Assembly: GCF_041447285.1 (NCBI RefSeq)
Contig: NZ_JBGMEB010000021.1
Coordinates: 23,648 to 87,647, forward strand
Reading direction: 5' to 3'
Length of the DNA stretch: 64,000 bases
Source of the DNA: Methanomethylovorans sp041447285
GTDB taxonomy: Archaea > Halobacteriota > Methanosarcinia > Methanosarcinales > Methanosarcinaceae
Position 1 is the first letter of the stretch. Each line of letters begins with the position of its first letter. Made by a program: the position numbers and the translations under genes. Of the stretch, positions 28,112 to 35,057 are shown piece after piece. Under the pieces are notes generated by a model that was given only the letters and a program-made list of their open reading frames with translations, was not told where the DNA came from and ran no database searches.

Positions 28112-28915
28112 TTATTTCTGGTAGATCATTGTATATTTTCCTCCTACATCATTCCCATCAACAGAATTGCTAATTATTTTTAGGCCAAGTGGTTGAGTCA
28201 TATTTTTCCTGTAAATAGATTTGCTACGATTTGTAAGTAATAAATCATCCTTTTCGGTTTCAATATCCCAATTATGTAATCCTAGCCAATGAGCAGCCGT
28301 TCCTTCTTTAATAAAGCCATCCAATATTAAGACCCCACCAGGTTTTAATATGTGATACGTATTCTGAAGGAATTCCACAGGATCTTGAGAATGATCAAGC
28401 GCATTTTGTATATAAACACAGTGCAACATGTTATTCGGAAACATTTCTTTTAATTTTTCGCCATATCCTTTAATGCATGTTAAGTTATATCCGGTAGAAT
28501 ATTTTTTGTGTAATTCCTGATAAACATCAGCTAATGGATCGATTGTAATTATTTTAATCTCATCATTTTCAGCGAAATCTTTTGTATAAAACTCTGAAAT
28601 AGGACCACAGCCAATATCCAGACAAATAATCGTTTCATTAAACTCATTTTTTAAAACCTTCATTGCTGTCATTAATGACGGCTTCGGTTCTTTCCTGTAA
28701 GTCAATATGTTTAAATCTGAGCTTTCAATTGCTTTTTTACGAAAAAACCTTCTCCAATATAAACTCTCAGAGGATAAATCCGGTTCAGAATAAATATATG
28801 ATTTCAATTTTTCAGAGATAAATTTTAAGTAAATATCTAAAACGACCAAATCAAAATGTAGTAAATCAAACTGTATATATCCAACTATTCTGCTAAAAAT
28901 TTGACCATCACCCAT
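28112..28915 (-). CDS. SAM-dependent methyltransferase, class I
   Basis: The 267-residue protein has motif I CLDIGCGPISEF (about 98-109), motif II-like IITIDPLAD, and YIQNALDHSQDP followed by LKPGGVLILDG, all typical for class I methyltransferases. The first 70 residues show no clear domain. It is transcribed towards the forward cluster and may methylate a glycan, as such genes often flank polysaccharide loci. The region upstream (28984-29015) contains a promoter-like block shared with the wecB-like gene at 29223. Confidence 0.75.
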   Translation of the reverse strand: MGDGQIFSRIVGYIQFDLLHFDLVVLDIYLKFISEKLKSYIYSEPDLSSESLYWRRFFRKKAIESSDLNILTYRKEPKPSLMTAMKVLKNEFNETIICLDIGCGPISEFYTKDFAENDEIKIITIDPLADVYQELHKKYSTGYNLTCIKGYGEKLKEMFPNNMLHCVYIQNALDHSQDPVEFLQNTYHILKPGGVLILDGFIKEGTAAHWLGLHNWDIETEKDDLLLTNRSKSIYRKNMTQPLGLKIISNSVDGNDVGGKYTMIYQK

Positions 28916-29222
28916 ATAGATCCTCCAGATTTAATGAAAAACGTTAAAACAAATGATATTCATACAGTAGGTACATAGCAAATATATTTAAGTGTTTTGA
29001 AATGAATCCCTGAACTATATGAACCAGCAACTTGACCCCTTAGATTTCCATTATATTAGATGTACTTTTTTGCGTTCTCTCGATTCTTGTTTAACTTGAA
29101 AATAATTAATTTAAGATGTGTTGATTCCTTAGGTGCATCCTAACTTGTTCTTGCCACTCCCCTTTTCATATATAATGGTCGTTGATTTTTGTTTTTATAA
29201 ACTCCATGTTTTTAGCTCCAAA
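28916..29222. other. Intergenic region with shared promoter-like block
   Basis: A block of about 32 bp (28976-29007) recurs almost unchanged at 30527-30558, upstream of the next reverse gene. On the reverse strand both contain ACACTTAAATAT, which fits a BRE + TATA box. The rest (29008-29222) is AT-rich and without further structure. Confidence 0.5.
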
Positions 29223-30293
29223 TTATAAAGTTACAGATAATTCTTGAATCATTATCTTGCTTGCATCCCCATCCCCATAAGGATTCTGCCATCCATTCCC
29301 TGCCTGCATCATCTGCTTCGTACATTCTATGATATGTGTACCAGCCACCACATTCGCCCCCACATCCACAGTCTCCGGCCTCTCTGTGTTATCCCTCAAT
29401 GTAACACATGGCACACCTAAAATACAGGCTTCTTCCTGGAGGCCACCGCTATCGGTGAGGATTAGGCGAGCACCACTTTCAAGCTGCAGAAATTCCAGAT
29501 AGCCCACGGGATCGGTTATGCGAACACCTACAGGGATTTGCAGGCCGAATTCATGTATCATCTTGACTGTACGGGGGTGGGCCGGGAAGATGATGGGTAA
29601 GTGGAACTCGTCGTAAACCTGCCTGAAGCCATCGAGGATGCCGGACAGGCGATCCTTGTTGTCAGTGTTCTCAGCCCGGTGGACGGTTGTGAGGAAGTAG
29701 CCTTTTTCCTGAAGGTCCATGTCCTTAAGGGGATTTGCGGTTTGTTTAGAGATCTCAAGGTTCTGGTACACGGCATCCACAACGGTGTTGCCTGTGACAA
29801 AGATCTTGTCTTCAGGAATGCCTTCGCTTAGCAGGTATTGCTTTGAGGTATCGGTGGGTGCAAAAAGGTAATCGGAAATATGGTCGGCCATGATACGGTT
29901 GATCTCTTCGGGCATGGTTCTGTCAAAACTCCGCAGGCCCGCTTCCACATGGCCAATCCTGATGTGCAGTTTGGAAGCCGCCAGGGCTCCTGCAAGGACT
30001 GTGTTGGTATCACCCTGCACCAGCACCACATCCGGTGTGTCTTCCATGAGGATCTGCTCTATGCCAGCAAGCATCTTACCGGTCTGTGCACCGTGCAGGC
30101 CGGAGCCCACGTCCAGGTTGTATTTTGCCGCCGGAAGTTTAAGCTGCTCAAAGAATATCCTGTCCATCTCGTAGCTATAATGCTGGCCGGTATGGAGAAT
30201 GTAATATTCAATACCACGTTTTTCACATTCCCGAATAACAGGACTCATTTTGATGATTTCAGGACGGGTACCCAGGATGATCGCTATCTTCAA
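29223..30293 (-). CDS. wecB: UDP-N-acetylglucosamine 2-epimerase, second copy
   Basis: I start at TTG 30291-30293, with AGAGG upstream, giving 356 residues, the usual family length; longer versions add a non-conserved 30-residue N-terminus. Motifs: IILGTRPEIIKMSP, HTGQHYSYEMD, QGDTNTVLAGALAA, EAGLRSFDRTMPEEINR, LTDSGGLQEEA. The enzyme interconverts UDP-GlcNAc and UDP-ManNAc. It is clearly more G+C-rich than its neighbours and than the copy at 22469, to which it is only moderately similar, so the two are not a recent duplicate. No other glycan gene adjoins it upstream. Confidence 0.9.
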   Translation of the reverse strand: MKIAIILGTRPEIIKMSPVIRECEKRGIEYYILHTGQHYSYEMDRIFFEQLKLPAAKYNLDVGSGLHGAQTGKMLAGIEQILMEDTPDVVLVQGDTNTVLAGALAASKLHIRIGHVEAGLRSFDRTMPEEINRIMADHISDYLFAPTDTSKQYLLSEGIPEDKIFVTGNTVVDAVYQNLEISKQTANPLKDMDLQEKGYFLTTVHRAENTDNKDRLSGILDGFRQVYDEFHLPIIFPAHPRTVKMIHEFGLQIPVGVRITDPVGYLEFLQLESGARLILTDSGGLQEEACILGVPCVTLRDNTERPETVDVGANVVAGTHIIECTKQMMQAGNGWQNPYGDGDASKIMIQELSVTL

Positions 30294-30360
30294 CTTATAT
30301 CCTCTCTTTATTCTGACAACTACACGTTCCCCTTGCTGCTCATTCTCCAAAATCCCGGTG

Positions 30361-30451
30361 TTCATGTATGCATGAAACTGCACGGGTCGTCAGCAATCCG
30401 ACCATGTTTCTCCAGGACATGGCGTTTTCAGCTCGAATAACCCATACGAGC
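30361..30451 (-). ncRNA. Structured leader of the second wecB (candidate)
   Basis: Four short hairpins stand in series: TTCATG/CATGAA (30361-30376), GGTCG/CGACC (30385-30403), CCATGT/ACATGG (30402-30422) and GCTCG/CGAGC (30431-30451). The second and third share two bases and are mutually exclusive. They lie between the TATA-like block at 30535 and the TTG start at 30293, so a transcript would carry them in a leader of about 200 nt. It might be a regulatory leader or merely a foreign G+C-rich remnant. Confidence 0.3.
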
Positions 30452-30526
30452 ACTTGCTTTGACGATCCCGGTACTATCCGTTCACCTTTTAAACGGCACC
30501 TGAGATTTTTACGATTGTACATAAGA

Positions 30527-30558
30527 TAGCGAACATATTTAAGTGTTTTGAAATGAAT
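30527..30558 (-). promoter_or_regulatory. Promoter-like block shared with the methyltransferase gene
   Basis: Nearly identical to 28976-29007 (two or three differences over about 32 bp, 24 bp identical). On the reverse strand it reads ...ACACTTAAATAT..., a plausible archaeal BRE/TATA. The equal block sits upstream of the methyltransferase gene, so both genes may be controlled alike. Confidence 0.45.
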
Positions 30559-30703
30559 TGGAGGAAAGGACGAGGGTTTTGTATGGGAAAGAGGCAGGGG
30601 GACTGCAGGTTGTGGTGGGTAGAAGATATGCAGTATCTGTGCTAAAGGTGGTCGGCGTGGTTGAATTGATATTGAACTTCAGGGTACATTCTATATTCTG
30701 ACT

Positions 30704-31205
30704 AAACCACAGAGGGTACGAAGACTTGCTCGTATTCTCTGTGTACTCTGTGGTAAAATAGGTATTGAACTCTAAGGTATTTTACGATATTAATAAACCA
30801 CAGAGATCACAGAGGACACGGAGAGAGTGCTTACAGGGTACTCTATGCTCTCTGTGTACTCTGTGGTAAAATAGGTATTGAGATCTAAGCTATTTTACGA
30901 TATTAATAAACCACATAGATCACAGAGGACACGGAGAGAGGTCTTACAGGGTACTCTGCGCTCTCTGTGTACTCTGTGGTAAAATAGGTATTGAACTCTA
31001 AGCTGTTTTACGATATTAATAAACAACAGAGATCACAGAGGACACGGAGAGAGGTCTTACAAAGTACTCTGTGCTCTCTGTGTACTCTGTGGTAAAATAG
31101 GTATTGAACTCTAAGCTATTTTACAATATTAATCACAGAGATCACGAGGACACGGAGACGATTTTTATATTTTACTCTGTGCATTCTCCGTGTACTCTCT
31201 GGTTA
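30704..31205. repeat. Tandem 113-bp palindromic repeats (ACCACAGAG family)
   Basis: Units begin at 30704 (short, 91 bp), 30795, 30908, 31021 (each 113 bp) and about 31134 (partial). Each starts with AACCACAGAG or a variant and contains the inverted copy CTCTGTGGT, so every unit can fold into a long hairpin, followed by the constant spacer TAAAATAGGTATTGA. Related palindromes occur at 8700-8772 and 38875-38905. No protein is encoded; an overlapping 82-codon frame at 31165-31413 is not supported. Confidence 0.8.
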
Positions 31206-31465
31206 GTTCATATGAGTTGCTGTGAAGGCATCCGCAGCACAAAGCCGCAATAATCACGAAAAAGCAAAGCCTGTTCTGACTTCTTTGCGCCTTAGCGTCC
31301 TTGCGTTGATAAATAGTTACTTTTTTAATTGGCAGAACATATAGTCCATCAAAGATAAAAAAACACCTCCGACTGCTTTTATAATAGGACCTTGTCCTTA
31401 CCGGTGAAGACACATATATACGTTGTTAACTATATGTTATAACAAACTTCAAGAGATGCTAAAGA
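31206..31465. other. Repeat remnant and promoter region
   Basis: ATCATATGAG-like and ATCCGCAGCACAAAG sequences (31209-31245) recur at 38905-38947, next to another ACCACAGAG palindrome, so the flanks are repeated as well. GCGCCTTAGCGTCCTTGCGT (31288-31307) is the kind of palindromic filler that accompanies this repeat family. The last part is the promoter region of the HicB gene. Confidence 0.45.
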
Positions 31466-31717
31466 ATGCTCATCGAATATATCCAGGCAGCCCTTGAAAA
31501 GGCCAGATACGAAATTATAGAAGATGAGGAAACCTCTTATGGTGAAGTGCTGGAGCTAGAAGGTGTTTGGGCTACAGGCAATACCCTTGAAGAATGCAGG
31601 AGAAATCTTGAAGAGGTTATTGATGAGTGGATAGTTTTCCGGTTAAGGAGAGGCCTTATGCTTCCACCAATAGGTAATCACCTAATAAAAGACTCCGGGG
31701 AAATTGCAGTTGCCTAA
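31466..31717 (+). CDS. hicB: HicB-family antitoxin
   Basis: The 83-residue protein has the HicB fold signature: a partial RNase-H-like sheet (MLIEYIQAALEKARYEIIED), then YGEVLELEGVWATGNTLEEC and the helix EEVIDEWIVFRLRRG. Such proteins neutralise HicA mRNA interferases. The adjacent hicA (31722) is broken by a frameshift, so this is probably an orphan antitoxin. It starts at ATG 31466 without a strong ribosome site. Confidence 0.8.
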   Translation: MLIEYIQAALEKARYEIIEDEETSYGEVLELEGVWATGNTLEECRRNLEEVIDEWIVFRLRRGLMLPPIGNHLIKDSGEIAVA

Positions 31718-31721
31718 GTTA

Positions 31722-31834
31722 GTGCCAGTTACCTGGCGAAACCTTGTACAAGGCTAAAGGAATTAGGCTTTAAAGGTCCATTTTCTGGCGGAAAGCATTC
31801 TTTCATCCTGAAGAGATCTTTGATGAATGAATAG
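31722..31834 (+). pseudogene. hicA: Frameshifted, truncated HicA toxin
   Basis: GTG 31722 begins PVTWRNLVQ, the usual HicA start; then a single-base shift is needed to continue with RLKELGFKGPFSGGKHSF, which contains the catalytic-His region of HicA. The frame ends early at TAG 31832-31834, about 25 residues short of the family length. The toxin is therefore inactive as annotated. It lies four bases after hicB, in the common hicB-hicA order. Confidence 0.7.
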
Positions 31835-31897
31835 TTTTCAGATGAATAAATCTAGACAAAACATACATATGAAAAAGAACATATAAATCAAAAGAAA

Positions 31898-32200
31898 ATG
31901 CCACATAATGCAGATGTTGAAACTTACAGATGCAAACTCCACGAAATGCTACCGGAGTTGAAAAAAGAGTATAATGTCAGCTACATCGGACTGTTCGGGT
32001 CCTATGTACGTGGGGAGAATACTCCTGAAAGCGACCTTGACGTACTTGTGGAATTCAGCAGGACACCCACCATATTCAGGTTCGTCCATCTAGAAAACTA
32101 TCTTTCCGATTCCCTGGGAGTCAAAGTGGACCTTGTCATGAAAAATGCATTGAAACCGAATATTGGGAAATACATATTAAAAGAAGTCGAAGCTGTCTGA
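31898..32200 (+). CDS. mntA: MNT-domain nucleotidyltransferase, MntA-type antitoxin
   Basis: The 100-residue protein has the minimal nucleotidyltransferase motif GLFGSYVRGE...ESDLDVLVEF (about 38-60), with the two catalytic Asp. MNT proteins of this size paired with HEPN proteins act as antitoxins that modify the HEPN toxin. The next gene is a HEPN protein in the same frame, separated only by the TGA stop at 32198. An AT-rich TATA-like box (ATATAAAT) is about 15 bp upstream of the start. Confidence 0.85.
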   Translation: MPHNADVETYRCKLHEMLPELKKEYNVSYIGLFGSYVRGENTPESDLDVLVEFSRTPTIFRFVHLENYLSDSLGVKVDLVMKNALKPNIGKYILKEVEAV

Positions 32201-32551
32201 GGGATTAGGATTCGAGATATAAATGACTATGTCCGGGACATATATAATGCCATGGAAGCAGCAGAGGACTTTGTCAGTGACTGTACATTTGAGGACTTTA
32301 TCGGGGATATCAAGACACAGTACGCAGTGATCCGGGCTCTGGAGATAATCGGCGAGGCCGCAAAGAATGTTCCTGAGGACATAAGGCAAAAGTATCCCTC
32401 TGTTCCGTGGAAAGACCTGGCAGGCATACGCGACAAATTAATACACGCATATTTTGGTGTCGACCTTGAAGTTGTCTGGCTCAGTGTAAAAGAAGGTATC
32501 CCTGAATCAAAGCATGTGATAGGGAGTTTATTGGCTGATTTAGACCTATAG
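32201..32551 (+). CDS. hepT: HEPN-domain toxin (HepT/DUF86), start unclear
   Basis: The recognisable HEPN domain begins before the first in-frame ATG (32252): the stretch from 32204 reads RIRDINDYVRDIYNAM, which is the normal HepT N-terminus, directly after the mntA stop and with no ATG, GTG or TTG. The ATT at 32204, or read-through of the TGA, would be needed to make it. Later parts are intact: EIIGEAAKNVPEDIR, and the RNase-type motif RDKLIHAYFGVD (R-x4-6-H). From ATG 32252 the product is 99 residues, lacking about 17 N-terminal ones. I give the range from the mntA stop; whether it is active is open. Confidence 0.7.
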   Translation, partial: GIRIRDINDYVRDIYNAMEAAEDFVSDCTFEDFIGDIKTQYAVIRALEIIGEAAKNVPEDIRQKYPSVPWKDLAGIRDKLIHAYFGVDLEVVWLSVKEGIPESKHVIGSLLADLDL

Positions 32552-32761
32552 AACCTGCATCTATCGAACATAAAGACAGTGCCGACAAACCACTGACCCT
32601 TTAATTCGTCTGCCCTTTGGTCCTGCAGTTAAGGCACTTCTAAAGATTTACTGAATTTTTCCCTCTTTGTTCCTCGATAGCCAAAGGCTGGAAGGTAAGG
32701 TAGTTGGCAGCTTAAAGGATGGTCTTTGAGCATTGAGTCAATGCCGATCCTTTTAATACCT

Positions 32762-32935
32762 TCAATCCTCAGCATTATAATTCCATGAATCTCTTTCATT
32801 TTTCAGATATTCTTCCGTGTCTGTGTTTTTCCATACTTCCTTATGTAATCCTCTTATCCGACCCGTATAACTAGTGGTTTTTTTAATAACCTGTGCCAGA
32901 TCGAATGTATCTTTTATCTCAAGTTTCCACTTCAC
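32762..32935 (-). CDS. 57-residue antitoxin-like small protein
   Basis: GTG 32935 overlaps the end of the zinc-finger gene by 17 bp. The product has a middle part with DTFDLAQVIKKT and the C-terminal segment HKEVWKNTDTEEYLKNERDSW. Tails of the TEEYL-x-ERDSW type are common in small archaeal antitoxins. It is the last gene of a reverse-strand toxin-antitoxin run that begins at 33966. Function by analogy only. Confidence 0.5.
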   Translation of the reverse strand: MKWKLEIKDTFDLAQVIKKTTSYTGRIRGLHKEVWKNTDTEEYLKNERDSWNYNAED

Positions 32936-33173
32936 TAAGACTCAACTCTCCGGCAGCAAGAGGATGCACCAGCAAAGTAGAATCATGGAATTTTCTCATG
33001 ATCCTATCGATCTTTCTGGAAGTTTCAGGCGTGTAATAAGCTTCTCCGCACTCCTGACAGATGAAAGCATCTACGTCCCTTATGGAAAGCACTTTTTCCT
33101 CTACCTTCACAACGAACTCATGCTTCCCCTTTATAAGCTTACCTTTACAGAAACTACATCTATCCGGGATCAT
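32919..33173 (-). CDS. YgiT-type zinc finger protein
   Basis: I start at ATG 33173; a GTG at 33182 is too close to the ribosome site. The 84-residue protein has two CxxC pairs, RCSFCKG near the start and FICQECGEAYYT around residue 45, as in the N-terminal zinc-binding domain of the MqsA/YgiT antitoxin family. A C-terminal helix-turn-helix of full MqsA is absent. Its position after a RelE-type toxin (33249) suggests a role as antitoxin or as accessory regulator in that operon. Confidence 0.75.
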   Translation of the reverse strand: MIPDRCSFCKGKLIKGKHEFVVKVEEKVLSIRDVDAFICQECGEAYYTPETSRKIDRIMRKFHDSTLLVHPLAAGELSLSEVET

Positions 33174-33248
33174 TATGATCACATCCTTATTCTGTCTTCA
33201 TGCCATTTATCTTTTGTTGATTTGTATTATGAAGATCTTAGACAATGT

Positions 33249-33527
33249 TCAATTTTGATATGCATCATCATGGTGAGAAAAATGTACCAGTAAAACAATT
33301 CTTTCTTCCACATTTACGGTGAAAATCAATACAAACCTCGTCATAATGTGTACCCTATAATAACCAGCAAGATCGTTGCGCAGCGGTTTATAACGAGTAG
33401 GATTTTCTAGTATCTCAGTAACCTTCTTTTCGAGGATACTTTGTAGCTGAGGATTTTTCTTTGTTAGCCTTTTGATCTCTTTTTTACAGGATGGATCAAT
33501 GTAAAGCGCATAACTCACACAGATCAC
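33249..33527 (-). CDS. RelE/ParE-superfamily toxin
   Basis: GTG 33527 overlaps the antitoxin stop (GTGA). The 92-residue protein has the RelE fold: YIDPSCKKEIKRLTKKNPQL at the N-terminus, then NPTRYKPLRNDLAGYYRVHI and RFVLIFTV. The Arg/Tyr-rich centre is the putative catalytic region of the mRNA interferase. Partial copies of this gene occur at 36476-36620. It appears intact. Confidence 0.8.
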   Translation of the reverse strand: MICVSYALYIDPSCKKEIKRLTKKNPQLQSILEKKVTEILENPTRYKPLRNDLAGYYRVHIMTRFVLIFTVNVEERIVLLVHFSHHDDAYQN

Positions 33528-33811
33528 CGGAATATGTCAGACACATCTGTGACTGCTACAGCTGATCTCTTATCACTCTTTTTGAGCTTATCGATGACCT
33601 CTTGCCTTATAGACAGCTCGTCAACAGGATGCCAGTCGATAGTTTCACAAAAAGCTGCATCATCTTCTGAAATACTTTTTTCTCTGATGTAAGTCTCAAG
33701 TATTCTCCTTTTTCTTATTCCATCCTGTACAACTTTAGACCACCTGACCCATGAAAATTTCTGAACCTGATCATAGAGTTCATCATCAATGGGGATTGTC
33801 AGAGTAGACAT
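33524..33811 (-). CDS. Ribbon-helix-helix antitoxin paired with the RelE toxin
   Basis: The 95-residue protein starts MSTLTIPIDDELYDQVQKF, a ribbon-helix-helix type DNA-binding start, with W-x-x-VVQDGIRKRRILETY, followed by an acidic, toxin-binding second half. Its first base overlaps the stop of the gene at 33811-33966 and its end overlaps relE, so the three are coupled. Degraded copies of its 3' third are found at about 34926, 36592, 37690 and 39997; the gene here is the only complete one. Confidence 0.75.
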   Translation of the reverse strand: MSTLTIPIDDELYDQVQKFSWVRWSKVVQDGIRKRRILETYIREKSISEDDAAFCETIDWHPVDELSIRQEVIDKLKKSDKRSAVAVTDVSDIFR

Positions 33812-33966
33812 TAATTTTCACGGCTCCTTTCAAAGCGCTCAAACTGTTCCAGCATGCGTACTTTCTTTTCAATACTTTCCTTTGCGACCTGTGCCCAGTT
33901 AATATCAGGGAAAGCATCAATTTCCAATTTAAGCTCATCAGGGAGAGAGATAGTAAATCTTTTCAT
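33811..33966 (-). CDS. 51-residue ribbon-helix-helix antitoxin/repressor
   Basis: The product starts MKRFTISLPDELKLEIDAF, the beta-strand plus helix of a MetJ/Arc-type ribbon-helix-helix protein, followed by INWAQVAKESIEKKVRMLEQF. It begins with ATG 33966, and GGTGAT lies just upstream. It is the first gene of the reverse-strand TA run and stands directly behind a perfect inverted repeat at 33975-33998, which it probably binds. The product is short: it lacks the toxin-binding tail, which the following gene supplies. Confidence 0.7.
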   Translation of the reverse strand: MKRFTISLPDELKLEIDAFPDINWAQVAKESIEKKVRMLEQFERFERSREN

Positions 33967-33974
33967 TACATCAC

Positions 33975-33998
33975 CAATTGCATAGAACTATGCAATTG
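33975..33998 (-). promoter_or_regulatory. Inverted-repeat operator of the TA operon
   Basis: Two 11-bp arms, CAATTGCATAG and CTATGCAATTG, are separated by two bases and end nine bases before the start codon at 33966. This is the expected place for autorepression by the ribbon-helix-helix protein. Confidence 0.65.
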
Positions 33999-34037
33999 CA
34001 CACATTTATAGTTAGTGATTTAAAATCAGTTCTGTGT

Positions 34038-34181
34038 CTAGCCGATGATTTCAAGCTGCCTGACAACTCCATCTTGTATAAGCCGTGTTTCGAGGAATTC
34101 ATCATAAGTTACATTAGTATAATCCACAATCTGGTTCACTGCATCCAGTATATGCCTCAAGAAAAAAGCATCATCTCTCAT
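34038..34181 (-). pseudogene. hepT: Truncated HEPN (HepT) gene
   Basis: ATG 34181 overlaps the MNT gene end by 11 bp. The frame gives the HEPN N-terminal half (MRDDAFFLRHILDAVNQIVD and further to RQLEIIG) and stops at TAG 34038-34040, where a normal HepT continues EATKN and the catalytic R-x4-6-H. The catalytic half is lost, so the partner antitoxin at 34171 has no active toxin here. A shorter piece of the same gene is found at about 39640-39691. Confidence 0.7.
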
Positions 34182-34521
34182 AATAAATCCTCTTGAGATC
34201 TGTTTTTACCATTGGAGCAATATAAGGGCTCAATGATCTTTCAGTGATAAGATCAACCTTTTTTCCAAGCAGGTTTTCAAAAGCTTTCTCGGCCCTTACA
34301 TGATCAATGAGACTCTTGCCCTTTGAAAATGTAACTAAAAGATCAATGTCACTATTCTGTGTTTGTTGACCTCTGGAATAAGAGCCGAATAGCCCAAGAG
34401 AAGAGATATCATTCTGCCTGCAAAGGTCCAGCAGTTCCTCTGCCTTATCTCTGGAGAGGCCCTGAGCCAGAACAAGGTCGAATGTATCGTGAATTTCGGT
34501 GGCATTCTTATGTGATGTCAT
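34171..34521 (-). CDS. mntA: MNT-domain nucleotidyltransferase, MntA-type antitoxin
   Basis: The 116-residue protein contains LGLFGSYSRGQQTQNSDIDL (motif G-S-x10-DxD, about 42-61) and a helical N-terminal part (GLSRDKAEELLDLCRQNDI). All catalytic residues of a minimal nucleotidyltransferase are present. Its HEPN partner (34038-34181) is truncated. Two damaged relatives lie at 37403-37738 and 39681-40079; their central parts are very similar. Confidence 0.8.
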   Translation of the reverse strand: MTSHKNATEIHDTFDLVLAQGLSRDKAEELLDLCRQNDISSLGLFGSYSRGQQTQNSDIDLLVTFSKGKSLIDHVRAEKAFENLLGKKVDLITERSLSPYIAPMVKTDLKRIYYER

Positions 34522-34623
34522 AGAATATCTTCATTTGAGTTTTTACCCGAATCTATTTTGAGACTTTTCATATAAGAGATAACGAATCCAGGTTATCACG
34601 TTGAAACCAGTGGTCTTCTTGCT

Positions 34624-34854
34624 TCAATGTAATAAAGCAACCTCTACCTGCTGCAGGCCGACAAATTCAGGAATTGTTTCTTTGTCTTCGGGAGTCATTT
34701 ATTCCAGGCACAGTTCTAGCACTTCTTTTAGCCTGATCTGCAATTCATCCAATGTATCAGCCTGTGTATGAGCTCCGGGAATCCCCGGGACGATAGCAAC
34801 ATAACATCCGATTTCCACATCTTTCTCAATATACGCAGTGAATTTGGTTATCAT
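34624..34854 (-). pseudogene. hicB: HicB-type antitoxin gene with internal stop
   Basis: ATG 34854 begins MITKFTAYIEKD and VAIVPGIPGAHTQADTLDEL, the small HicB fold, up to VLELCLE, where TAA (34699-34701) interrupts. In the same frame the typical remaining tail follows directly: MTPEDKETIPEFVGLQQVEV, ending at TGA 34624. One substitution (for example GAA to TAA) explains this. Length with the stop ignored is 76 residues, the usual size. No hicA is adjacent. Confidence 0.7.
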
Positions 34855-34925
34855 TGGTATCCTACTTTCTATTCGCCTTACTATATATCATCATACTTTA
34901 TGCACATGATGCTCCAGAAAGATGT

Positions 34926-35057
34926 AAAGCGCATAACTCACACAGATCACCGGATTTTGTCAGACACATCTGTGACTGCTACAGATGATATCTAATAGCT
35001 TTTTTGAGCTTATCGATTACCTCTTGCCTTATAGGCAGCTCGTCAACTGGATGCCAA
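34926..35057 (-). pseudogene. Antitoxin 3' fragment, left repeat beside the ATPase
   Basis: About 130 bp match the 3' third of the antitoxin gene at 33524 plus the start of its relE partner. The fragment abuts the ATPase stop codon (35058-35060). Bases 34926-35024 are almost identical to 36592-36690 on the other side of the ATPase, in the same orientation. Confidence 0.7.

Noticed and set aside
30294..30383. Longer N-terminus of the second wecB
   Set aside because: The extra residues are not conserved; TTG 30293 has AGAGG at the correct distance and gives the family length.
30340..30522. 60-codon reverse frame in front of the second wecB
   Set aside because: It lies in the leader and coincides with the hairpins; no ribosome site or family pattern. 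I prefer an RNA leader.
30704..31205. Tandem repeats as a CRISPR array
   Set aside because: Units are 113 bp, nearly identical over their full length and palindromic; there are no short direct repeats with unique spacers and no cas genes.
31165..31413. 82-codon reverse frame
   Set aside because: It consists of repeat-family sequence and has no protein features.
32874..33293. 139-codon forward frame
   Set aside because: It is antisense to the YgiT-type zinc finger and to the RelE gene, which have clear motifs.
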